Positions 11,489-25,077 of a stretch of 64,000 bases of DNA are shown one piece after another (within the stretch, counting starts at the first letter, position 1; every line of letters begins with the position of its first letter). The notes under the pieces are model-generated. The model was not told the origin of the DNA, did not search any database, and worked only from the letters and a program-made list of their open reading frames with translations. The translations under genes were made by a program, and so were the position numbers. The DNA comes from Medicago truncatula (lineage: Eukaryota > Streptophyta > Magnoliopsida > Fabales > Fabaceae): contig NC_053045.1 of NCBI RefSeq assembly GCF_003473485.1, positions 64,357,994 through 64,421,993 on the forward strand. The letters are read 5' to 3'.

Positions 11489-11715
11489 GATGTCAACGTT
11501 GCAGATCCGAAAGCCATGAATATTCCGATGACTTTAATTTTATCATATATTTTTGTAGACATTATGCCGTTACATGCTATTAACTTGGATGCTGTGAGTT
11601 TGTTCGCAGATTCATCCTTTACGTTTTTAGCAGTGTTGAATGATGTGATCTCTCGATTTGAATGAATGAATACCATTTTATTTTTGTGAAGAAAAAAAGA
11701 AGTATGTATGGAGTG

Positions 11716-12213
11716 ATGAATGAAGAGTTAAGAGGCACGTGTAAAAAAGTTAGTAAACAATGAGGAGGTGCTAAGCTAAGCAAGGGGCTACCCTCCATTC
11801 CAATTCCATTCCATTACCACCATCATACGGAGGGCAATCCCAAAATCGCAATTGCAATTTTCAAACATGTCCCAGAATAATATTACTCTCTCTCTTTTTT
11901 TCTGATGAAAGGAAAAGGAAGGTTGGTTAATATAATAAACAAATAAATCCTCCCTCATTTTAATTCATTCAATCAAAATCAATCTCTATAGATCCAATTT
12001 TAAATCCTGATCATTACTATATTTTCAATTCCAATTCTTCTTCAATTATTACTGCATTGTACCTGGACGTATACATTTGCTTTTTGGTGAATTCTTCTTA
12101 ATTACATGGTAAAGTAGTAATAATAATATACCTGAATTAATTAATGTTAATTCTTGAAGCATTTGTCTAATTACAGGTATGGAGTGTTTTGACATCTGGA
12201 AGAGGAAGAGATA
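11716..12213 (+). promoter_or_regulatory. Promoter and 5' leader region of the CBL gene
   Basis: No coding sequence is present. Pyrimidine-rich tracts (ctctctctcttttttt near 11886) precede the gene. A leader intron is plausible, with donor ggac|gtatac near 12068 and acceptor attacag|gtatgg near 12177. That would join the leader to the short segment before the ATG at 12214. Confidence 0.4.
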
Positions 12214-16013
<3,800 letters not shown>

Positions 16014-16965
16014 GGCAGCTACACGAGCCTACATCATCCATGTCACTTTTGTTGGTCTTGAATACCAATGGTTTATGTTTCGCTTGTGAATATTGGGATT
16101 TTTGTTGAAGGATGCAGTCCGGGATAGATATAGATCTTGTTTATATTTTCGTTGAATAGAACTTTGTTTCTTGTTTTGGATCATTGAGGTTTGTAGATTG
16201 GACAAATGGGTTGAGCCCATGACCTGAGTTGAGAATTGCTACACCAAAAACATGAGTGAATGGCAGCTCCTGCCTAGAACCAACATTTCCCTTCCATTTT
16301 CTTTCGCTCTTGTAAGTTTTAATTGTCACAATTTTATTCAAGACTATTGACCATAACAAATCAGATATGTTGTATATTTGCTTGTAATTATCATTTTTGC
16401 ATGGGTGTCTATTTGAGAATTAATTGCAAACATTTTTTTTATGAATGTTTAAAATCAAGATGGAAAAAATGTTCTTAATTTTATGCCTACGGTCATTAGA
16501 TTGTTTATATCCTATGCTGAATTGTTTGTAGCATACTTCTAACCATGCAAAGAAGAAGAAAAAAACTGAATAATCATCAAATATGAAATGATTCAGAAAC
16601 GATATCAAAATAGGAGATATATTCTTACTATAGAAAAGGTCAGAAATAAGGGAAAGCTGAGTTATTGGTTGTACGTGATTTAAATATTTTACTGACTTTG
16701 TCTAGTCTAGACTGATATTTCTTTTAACATCAATCATTAAACCTTTATTGGTTCGTATTATATATATTTATATTTATATATTTTTTATCTGTTCTTTTAG
16801 GGTATTTTTCACGACCACTATATTTTCCCTCAAAAATTACTAGACAAGTTATTGAATTATATGGGAAAGATCTTAAATTTATAAATACAACTGATAAATT
16901 CTTTTAAAAAGAAGTACTACTGACAAATGTAATTTTTTTTAGGGATACTACTAACAAATGTATGC
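16014..16965 (+). other. CBL 3' untranslated region and flank, duplicated elsewhere
   Basis: No gene is present. From about 16066 this stretch is closely matched by 24416-24806 (shared words such as gtttatgtttcgcttgtgaa and tatgaaatgattcagaaacg). It is a 3' transcript end plus flank. The copy lacks about 220 bases corresponding to 16170-16393. Confidence 0.65.
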
Positions 16966-17040
16966 TGAGGCGCAGTAAGTTAATTGCATTGTTTATACTC
17001 ACAAGATCATTTGGCAGAACAAACTTACATAGAAGAGTTC

Positions 17041-17131
17041 TTGTGAGTTTAACTCAGTTGGTAAGGACAATGCATAATATATGCAAGGTCCGGATTCAAA
17101 CCTCGGCCACTACAAAAGAAAAAAAAAACTT
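17041..17131 (+). mobile_element. tRNA-derived SINE
   Basis: An A-box-like taactcagttggtaaggac is followed about 30 bases later by the B-box-like ggattcaaacc and an A-rich tail (aaaagaaaaaaaaaa). The same head occurs at 22699-22782, 49197-49281 and, reversed, at 35420-35488. Confidence 0.7.
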
Positions 17132-17564
17132 ACAAACAAACGAAAATATCATGAAATATCCAAAAAAATGTGATTAAAAAAATTATTGTTGCATAAAACT
17201 TAAATAATAATAAATTCAAATATTATATAATTTTCCCTCCTATTTATTTTACCATGAAGAAAACATCCCCCCTAAGAAAGTGGTTTCATTCAAATGGATA
17301 TCCATCCATCCGCTCTTGAACTCTATCAGAAAGTGCCAAGTCCAGTTCCTTAAGGCTTTGTTTGCGAGTTTTGAGGGGAAGGAAAGGAAAGGCTAAGGAG
17401 GGGAAGGAAAGGAAAGGCTAAGGAGGGGAAGGGAAGGAAAGGGAGGGAAGGGAGAAAGGAGGGAAAACTTTCCCCTTGTTTGGGAGTTAAAAAGCCAATA
17501 AGGAAAGGAGATGGAGGGTTTATGTTATAATTTTACTATTTTACCCTTTTTCCTCTTAAAATCA

Positions 17565-18815
17565 ATACACTGTTATACTTCGTAATTTAACTTAATTTAT
17601 TCAAAACAACTTATCGCATGAAAAACAAATTATTAAGATCTATTTTTAAAAAACAACTTATTCAAAACAACTTATTTATAAAAAATAAAAAGCTTATTAC
17701 AATCACTTTTTAAAAACAACTTACTTATACAAAACAACTTATTACGACCTCTTTTTAAAAAATAGCTTATCTTATGAAAAACAAATTATTACGATCTTTT
17801 TTTAAAAAACAACTTATTCAAAATAGCTTATTTATACAAAACAGCTTATTATGACCTCTTTTCAGAAAAACAGCTTATTCAAAACAGCTTAATACAATAT
17901 CTTTTTCAAAAACAACTTATCCAAAACAGTTTATGTATACAAAACAGCTTATTACGATCTCTTTTCAAAAAACAACTTGTTCAAAACAGCTTATTTATAC
18001 AAAACAACTTATTACAATCTCTTTTTCAAAAACAACTTATTCAAAACAGCTTATTTATGCAAAACAGCTTAATACGATCTCTTTTTCAAAAACAGCTTAT
18101 TCAAAACAGCTTATTTATACAAAACAGCTTATTACAACCTCATTTTCAAAAACCGCTTATTCAAAACAACTTATTTATACAAAACAGCTTATTATGACCT
18201 CATTTTCAAAAACAACTTATTCAAAACAACTTATTTATGCAAAACAGCTTAATACAATCTCTTTTTCAAAAAAAGCTTATTCAAAACAGCTTATTTTTAT
18301 AAAACAGCTTATTACGACCTCATTTTCAAAAACCGCTTATTCAAAACAACTTATTTATACAAAACAGCTTATTACGACCTCTTTTTCAAAAATAGCTTAT
18401 TTATGCAAAACAGCTTAATACAATCTCTTTTTCAAAAACAACTTATTCAAAACAACTTATTTATACAAAACAACTTAATACGATCTCTTTTTCAAAAACC
18501 GCTTATTCAAAACAGCTTATTACGACCTCATTATCAAAAATCGCTTATTCAAAATAGGTTATTTATACAAAACTATTTATTACGACCTCATTTTCAAAAA
18601 CCTCTTATTCAAAACAACTTATTTATGCAAAACAACTTATTACGTCCTCTTTTCAAAAAATAACTTATTCCAAATAGCTTATTTATGCAAAACCGCCTAT
18701 TACGATCTCTTTTTAAAAACAACTTATTCAAAACAACTTATTTATGCAAAACAACTTATTACGATCTCTTTTTCAAAAACATCTTATTCAAAACAACATA
18801 TTTATCCAAAACTGT
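17565..18815 (+). repeat. Left arm: 60-bp tandem array, about 21 units
   Basis: The unit is 60 bp and contains three spaced copies of aaaaca(g/a)cttat plus the words ttatttatac and ttacgacctcttttt. Between 17941 and 18390 the copies stay in exact 60-base register, and one phase shift occurs near 18391-18400. The left edge (17565-17880) is more diverged than the centre. Confidence 0.9.
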
Positions 18816-18819
18816 TTTG

Positions 18820-20265
18820 TAAAAATAAGTTTTTTTGAATAAGCTGTTTTTTGAAAAGAGGTCGTAATAAGTTCTTTTGCATAAATAAGCTGTTTTCAAT
18901 AAGCTGTATTTTGAAAAGAGGTGATAATAAGCTGTTTTGGATAAATAAGCTGTTTTGAATAAGTTGTTTTTGAAAAATAGATTGTATTAAGCGATTTTTG
19001 ACTAAGCGGTTTTTGAAAATGAGGTCGTAATAAGCTGTTTTATATAAATAAGTTGTTTTGAATAAGCGATTTTTTGAAAAGGAGGTCATAATAAGCTGTT
19101 TTGTATAAATAAGTTGTTTTGAATAAGCGGTTTTTGAAAATGAGGCCGTAATAAGTTGTTTTTTATAAATAAGCTGTTTTGAATATGCTATTTGTGAAAA
19201 AGAGATCGTATTAAGCTGTTTTGCATAAATAAGTTGTTTTTGAAAATGAGTTCGTAATAAGCTGTTTTATATAAATAAGTTGTTTTGAATAAGCGGTAAG
19301 TTGTTTTGCATAAATAAGTTGTTTTTGAAAATGAGGTCGTAATAAGCTATTTTGTATAAATAAGTTGTTTTGAATAAGCGGTTTTTGAAAATGAGGTCAT
19401 AATAAGTTGTTTTATATAAATAAGTTGTTTTGAATAAGCTGTTTTTGAAAAAGAGATCGTATTAAGCTGTTTTGCATAAATAAGTTGTTTTGAATAAGTT
19501 GTTTTTGAAAATGAAGTCATATTAAGCTGTTTTGTATAAATAAGTTGTTTTGAATAAGCGATTTTTGAAAATGAGGTCGTAATAAGCTGTTTTGTATAAA
19601 TAAGATGTTTTGAAGAAGCGGTTTTTGAAAATGAGGTCGTAATAAGCTGTTTTGTATAAATAAGCTGTTTTAAATAAGCTGTTTTTGAAAAAGAGATCGT
19701 ATTAAGCTGTTTTGTATAAATAAGCTGTTTTGAATAAGCGGTTTTTGAAAATGAGATCGTATTAAGCTGTTTTGCATAAATAAGCTGTTTTGAATAAGCT
19801 GTTTTTGAAAATGAAATCCTATTAAGCTATTTTGCATAAATAAGTTGTTTTGAATAAGCGATTTTTGAAACTGAGGTCGTAATATGCTGTTTTGTATAAA
19901 TAAGTTGTTTTGAATAAGCGATTTTTGAAAATGAGGTCGTAATAAGCTGTTTTGTATAAATAAGTTGTTTTGAATAAGCTGTTTTTGAAAAATAGATCGT
20001 ATTAAGTTGTTTTGCATAAATAAGCTGTTTTGAATAAGCTGTTTTTGAAAATGAGGTCGTAATAAGCTGTTTTGCATAAATAAGTTGTTTTGAATAAGCC
20101 GTTTTTGAAAATGAGGTCGTAATAAGCTGTTTTGCATAAAGAATAAGCCGTTTTTGAAAATGAGGTCGTAATAAGCTGTTTTGTATAAATAAGTTGTTTT
20201 GAATAAGCGGTTTTTGAAAATGAGGTCGTAATAAGCTGTTTTGTATAAATAAGTTGTTTTTAAAA
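18820..20265 (-). repeat. Right arm: the same 60-bp array inverted, about 24 units
   Basis: The words aataagctgttttgaataag and gaggtcgtaataagctgttt recur every 60 bp and are the reverse complement of the left-arm unit. Register is exact for 19321-20130. Short deletions occur near 19240-19310 and 20140, consistent with slippage or unequal exchange. Confidence 0.9.
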
Positions 20266-22229
20266 AAGATTCTAATAATTTTAGTAATGTCTAAAATTGG
20301 AATTTTGAATTAAGAGGGCAAAATTGTCAATTTGTATGTTTAACCCCCCAAAATCCCCCAATTTGGAGGAACTTTAAAATTGGACAAATGAAGCCCTTCA
20401 AAACCCCCCAAAACCTTTCCCTTGTATTTTTAAAACTCGCAAACAAGGGTTACCACTCCATAAACCTTTCATTCCCTTCCCTTCCCCTTCAAAATCCAAC
20501 TCGCAAACAAAGCTAAGTGTTTGATGTGCTCCAACGAGAGAATAGCCAATATACCTTAAAACATTGGGTAGAATAGGATCGGGTCTTGAGATGTCCACAA
20601 CAGTAACATGTTTGTCTTGAGGTATACCAGCCTTCAATTTTGCTATAGCAATAGCACGAGATAGCCCACCAATAGCATCAACCAAACCAAGAGATAGTGC
20701 ATCTTTACCGGTCTAAACCCTCCCCTGTGCAACCTCTTCCATCTCATCTATAGTCATTGATCTGGAAAGAGCCGCATTATCTCGAAATTGTTTATAAATA
20801 TGTTGTGCTCTCTTAGCAAATAGCTCTGCTTCATCGGGCCTAAAAGAACGCTGATCAACATCATTAAGCTCGGAATATTTACCCTTGGATATAACTTCTT
20901 TGTTGAGACCAATCTTCTCTTAAAGTTTCTCAAAGTTAAATTTTCTTGAGACCAGTTAAGGTAAGATTTTCTGCAACAATAACTCCTGCTCCCATTGCCA
21001 TGTGGTATCCTCCACTTGCTGTCATATGAGACATCGAAGCAATGACTTGTTTTGTGGCAGCGAGACGCTTGATTTCTCTCCACATTAAATCAGAAGCGAG
21101 AGCATCACCTCCTGGACTGTTAATTCGGATAATAACAGCCTTGAATTTTTTTGACAGTCTGACCTTACGGATCTTCTTAATGAAGTTCTCTGCAATGATA
21201 TTACTACCTATGGACCCTGAGGCTCGAATGATGGCTATTAGTTCTTTACCCTTTGATATTCCAACAGTCCATTTTCTAATTCGAGAGTATTTGCTGAAAT
21301 GAAAGAAAGAAAATTCACTCACCTCAAGTCTCTTCATCAAGTGACTAATAACCTCGTCGTAATCGAGTACCTTTGATATGAAACCCTCTTCTTCCAGTCT
21401 ATTTGCTTGATAGACACCATCATTTATGAAATTGTCAATATCTTTCTATTTTCTTTCCTCTTGCAGAAGAGACTTTATCGAGCCAATTTGAATAGATATT
21501 ATCCAACAATGCAGTCAGCATCTCACGATGTTCTTTAGACATGGTTTTACGGATGAGTGTATCTCCTGCTCTTTTATATTTGCCAATTCTTTAAACTTGT
21601 GGTTCAATTCCAAGATTGTCATAAATACCTTTGTAAAATGTGGCTTGAAGAGTGAATCCAAACAAAGAAACATAAGCACTTGGAGGGGCATAAATTTCTT
21701 CACATACACAAGCAATGTAATATTCTTTAACTCCAATTGAAGTAACATAAGCCACAACAAGTTTACCAGATTTTCTGAAATTTAAGATTTGCCTTCGAAT
21801 TTCATCGAGTTTAGCCCAACCACAATTTAAAGTATCAATACGAAGATATACGGCAGAAATACGATGATCATAAGCTGCTTTCAACATATTATCGCAAAAT
21901 TGAGGCAGAGATACCTTGGAATCGGATAATATGCTCTTAGGCTGGTCATATATCTTACCTTTTAAAGTGATTTTCAAGACACTGCCGTGTTCAACACGTT
22001 CCCATGATTAGTGTCTTGAGCTTAACGAGAAATTTTTTGAAGCCGGTATGGGGCACGAAATTGAAGTCACCAGTGGGATAAACATCATCAATGCCTTGTT
22101 TTAGATTAGACTTGGAAAACGATGAGTAAGATTGAAAGGGTTTGGGCATAAAGATGATGGTGAGGGTGATATTGTGCTTGTGTAATAGATGTGACGGAGG
22201 CGGTGAACTGTTGTGCGGGTGAGTGGCAT

Positions 22230-23300
22230 GTTTGTTGCAGCTGTAAACTTTGGATCAGGGAGGGTATGAACGAAGACAAGAAAGAGAGGCGAACGTGAAA
22301 CAGGTAATTACAAAAAAAGATTTAGATGTTTCTATAACAAATAATCTCTTTTAGATGTTTCTAGAGATTATTTTTTTTTTAGAGATTTTCAAAAAAATCT
22401 AAAGCTATTTCTGTTTCTTTATTATGAAAGTCATTACAATCGGGCTATCTCACCAAAAAGTTATGTCAATCAAGTGCTATTCTGATTTACTAATATAGAA
22501 TGATCAATATCCATAAAATCACCTAAAAACTCCTTAAAAATTTCAATTTAATTGATATATCATTATTTAAAGTTCAATAATACGAAAGAATGATAAAAAT
22601 TGAGTGATTTTAAAATTGGGATACCAATTTTGTGATTGAGTGAAAATAGATGGATCAAAACCATAACTAAACCTATTAACAATATGCTTATATTGCTTCT
22701 GTGAGCTTAACTCAGGTGGCAAGGATATTACATAATATATGCAAGGGTGAGAGTTTGAACGTCAAACACACCACTTGTTTTCGTTTAGAGAATTTCTAGC
22801 CACGCAACTCATAACATATGCAAGAGTCATAATTCGAACGTCAAACACACCACTTATTCTCCTGTTTAAAGAATTTCTAACCACAAAACTACTTGACAAT
22901 TTTTTTTTTTATGTATATAATTACACATGTTATCTAGTCCACAAAGAGAGTAATCAAATAATTGATCTTCTCCATGTTTTTGCTCATTCCTTTCCAACGT
23001 AGGTTAACTCACGCTGAAAAATGCATATGAGTTAACTCACGTTGAAAATACACACGTGTGAGTTAACTCACGTCAGCTATTTTGACGGAAATGAGCAAAA
23101 CATATGAGAGAAGAGCAATTAGCTATCTTAGAGGCCTAATTGCACTCGGGCCCCATTTAAAGAAAGCTCATTGGCCCATCGAATAATTAGTTAATTGTAA
23201 ACCGTTATTTCAGTTGCAGTTATATACACTCCTTTCTCCCTCCATTTAACAACTGTAACAAACAATCCTTCAATCAAATTCAATTTAGCGCATTTTCAAC
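22230..23300. other. Intergenic with SINE remnants
   Basis: No gene is seen. The stretch contains the upstream flank of the SppA copy, repeated agatgtttct/agagattatttt words at 22320-22400, and a SINE (separate entry). From about 23155 the sequence looks like a promoter: pyrimidine-rich, with atatacactcc near 23222. Confidence 0.4.
22699..22870 (+). mobile_element. SINE plus a second partial copy in tandem
   Basis: The head gtgagcttaactcaggtggc and B-box-like gagtttgaac are followed by gtcaaacacaccactt. A partial second copy (acatatgcaagagtcataat, then gaacgtcaaacacaccactt) follows at 22813-22860. Both belong to the family at 17041. Confidence 0.6.
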
Positions 23301-23405
23301 TTCAACAATGGCTTTCCTTGCTCTTCGCACACTTCTTCACCACATACCTTCAATTCCAACAATGGCTTTTCTTGCTCCTGGCACACTTCTTCACCACCTT
23401 CAACA

Positions 23406-24142
23406 ATGGTTTTTCTTGCTCCTTGCACACTTCACCACCTACTGCGTTCATCTATTCCTACTCAGGTACAATCAATACTCTTCTTCTTGGGTCTCATCTC
23501 ATTCTTCTCTCTTGCTTAGTGTATTAATTGACCATTCTTATATTTACTTTATCACAGGCCACATTCCTTGCCAAAAGTCTTGTCAAGATTCCTTCCAAGA
23601 CTAAAGGTTTCTTTATATCTTAATCATTTTTTTATTCTTTTTCTAAAATATTATAATAGGTTATTATGCTTTTAAAGTTGATGATACCATTGCATTTTGT
23701 GAGAGAAACATTGGACCGATGATTGTTAGTGTGTGTTTGTCAGTTATTACGATTCATAACTTTGTACCATAAATCAATATACCAGGGACATAAATGCATT
23801 TGTTTGTGATTGCTGATAGATTTACTTCCATTTCTTTTCATGTTTTTTCGAGCTTCTTACGCTTCAGTACGATATGTTCTTAAATTACAAATTATATAAA
23901 GTTTACTGCAGTATGAGTAAAATATTTATACTAATATGTTTCATGTTTAACTTAAAAAGGATAAAGGATGGATGCAAGTAATGAAAGAAATCTTTGGCGA
24001 CGAAAAATTTGGAAGTGATAGCACCAATGAGGATGAGAAGGAACAGGGGAGGAACAGAGAAGAAGAAGAACGAAGGAAGAAAGGCGAGGAGGAAACAAGA
24101 AAAGCAGAAGGAGTTAAAGGAAGGAATTTTTGGATGAGATGA
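23406..24142 (+). CDS. Unrecognised small spliced gene, 94 residues
   Basis: Three exons can be joined with GT-AG borders: 23406-23465, 23558-23606 and 23967-24142, 285 nt in all. The start MVFLAPCTLHHLLRSSIPTQ continues ATFLAKSLVKIPSKTKG, an Arg/Ser/Lys-rich stretch free of acidic residues that looks like a mitochondrial targeting leader. The third exon gives WMQVMKEIFGDEKFG and then a highly charged Glu/Lys/Arg tail ending in TGA. I do not recognise the family. The start region is triplicated: copies of about 50 bp, each with an ATG, begin near 23300, 23352 and 23398, and only the third copy is in frame with exon 2. The last acceptor (gataaag) has a poor pyrimidine tract. It could be a real small gene, a partial duplicate or a decayed copy. 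Confidence 0.4.
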
Positions 24143-24415
24143 GGAAGAAGAGGAAGAAAGACCTGTAGGCCTTGCTTGCTGAATTATCATTTTTAGTTTT
24201 GTTCAAAATGGCATTTAAGAGCCCAACATTCCAATGCAGTCAAAGTGTCTTTCAAGAATTTCTTTGTGCTTAATCTGATAACGTTCAAAATCTATTAGAA
24301 TACCTTTATACAAAGAGATAGAGATTTATCAAAACAATATTGTCATAGTAGAATTGCATAGCTTGAGTTCAAAAATAACAATGTGTGTGAATGATTACTT
24401 TATTACAATGGTTTA
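24143..24415. other. Short flank, nothing recognised
   Basis: This lies between the small gene and the CBL 3' copy. I see no bounded feature. Confidence 0.4.
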
Positions 24416-24806
24416 TGTTTCGCTTGTGAATATTGGGATTTTTGTTGAAGGATGATGCAGTCTGGGATAGATATAGATCTTGTTTATATTTTCGTTTAAT
24501 AGAACTTTGTTTCATTTTTGCATGAATGTCTAAAATCAAGGTGGAAAAAGTGTTCTTTATTTTTATGCCTACGGTCATTAGATTGTTTATATCCTATGCT
24601 AAATTGTTTGTAGCATACTTCTAAGTTCTAACCATGCAAAGAAGAAGAAAAAAACTGAATAATCATCAAATATGAAATGATTCAGAAACGATATCAAAAC
24701 AGGAGATGCATTAAATTAAATATTCTTACTATAGAAAAGGTCAGAAATAACGGAAAGCTGAGCTATCGGTTTGATTTGAAAATTCTACTGACTCTAGAGT
24801 GATATA
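24416..24806 (+). repeat. Displaced copy of the CBL 3' region
   Basis: It is highly similar to 16066-16712 in the same orientation, with an internal deletion equivalent to 16170-16393. The word acaaatgtaattttttag just after it also matches 16925-16950, so the original duplication was probably longer. It contains no CBL coding exon. Confidence 0.75.
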
Positions 24807-25077
24807 CTAGTAACAAATGTAATTTTTTAGACAAATGTAATTATATGGTATATTAAGCAACTATATCAGCTGCAGCCAACAAAGCAGGGACAACATTCCT
24901 CAATATGTAATATTGCATACATTAATGTACACACCGACCATCTCTTGTATTATATGATACAATGACTCACTTAACCATATGTTGCGCTAATGCTCTTGAA
25001 TGTTTCCTAAGCTTCTAACTTCTAAGCTCTAATAACAGTAGAAGACCCTGAAAAAACTCACTTATGTAAACTCTGTA

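Larger units (their letters stand above)
6696..11699 (+). mobile_element. Non-LTR (LINE/SINE-type) element interrupted by an LTR retrotransposon
   Basis: A 16-bp direct repeat aagtatgtatggagtg at 6680-6695 and 11700-11715 bounds the element, and its right end is an A-rich tail (gaagaaaaaaag). Removing the nested LTR element leaves about 305 bp of 5' and 206 bp of 3' sequence. The 3' part (gttacatgctattaac to tttgaatgaatgaatacc) is closely related to sequences at 48549-48960 (minus strand) and 62577-62792, so this is a repeat family. Long, variable target duplications plus an A-rich 3' end point to target-primed reverse transcription. Confidence 0.75.
17354..20513. mobile_element. PIF/Harbinger-like giant foldback element, 3.16 kb
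   Basis: Terminal inverted repeats read ggctttgtttgcgagtt on the left and the same word lacking the first g on the right (reverse complement), continuing into GA-rich ggggaagg. The flanks carry TAA at 17351-17353 and 20514-20516, the 3-bp target duplication of PIF/Harbinger. Removing the element restores an in-frame ACA CTT AAG GAA in the SppA copy, which proves the boundaries. The interior is two head-to-head arrays of a 60-bp repeat meeting near 18815-18825, so the whole element can fold into a hairpin of about 1.3 kb per arm. It has no transposase. Confidence 0.85.
17286..22229 (-). pseudogene. SPPA: SppA (protease IV) retro-pseudogene split by a foldback element
   Basis: SppA is a light-induced thylakoid serine protease of the ClpP/crotonase fold. 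From an ATG at 22229 the minus strand encodes a plastid-type leader, then WERVEHGSVLKITLKGKI, the N-terminal repeat to GIEPQV, the Lys-bearing RIGKYKRAGDTL, and the C-terminal repeat with INSPGGDALASDLMWREIK and the catalytic-Ser motif TASGGY. Lesions: an early TAG within the leader region, TAA at 21591-21593 after GIEPQV, loss of sequence and frame at about 20936-20945 after LTLTG, an in-frame TAA after FNFEKL, and TAG at 20713-20715 replacing the Trp of GRVWTGKDA. After GAHQTL the frame is cut by the element at 17354-20513 and resumes as LKELDLALSDRVQERMDG, ending at TGA 17286-17288. No introns interrupt it although plant SppA genes are intron-rich, so it is probably a retrocopy. I see no poly(A) tail. 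Confidence 0.88.

Noticed and set aside
17933-18663. Long open frames giving repetitive Lys-Gln-Leu-Ile and Gln-Asn-Ser-Leu peptides over the arrays (also 18802-19089 and 19670-20137)
   Set aside because: They arise because the 60-bp unit is a multiple of three and lacks stops in some frames. There is no start context, no family resemblance, and the same DNA is an inverted transposon array.
17565-20265. CRISPR array or centromeric satellite
   Set aside because: The units abut without unique spacers, so this is not CRISPR. The array is only about 2.7 kb, inverted at its centre and bounded by transposon TIRs, so it is not a centromeric satellite.
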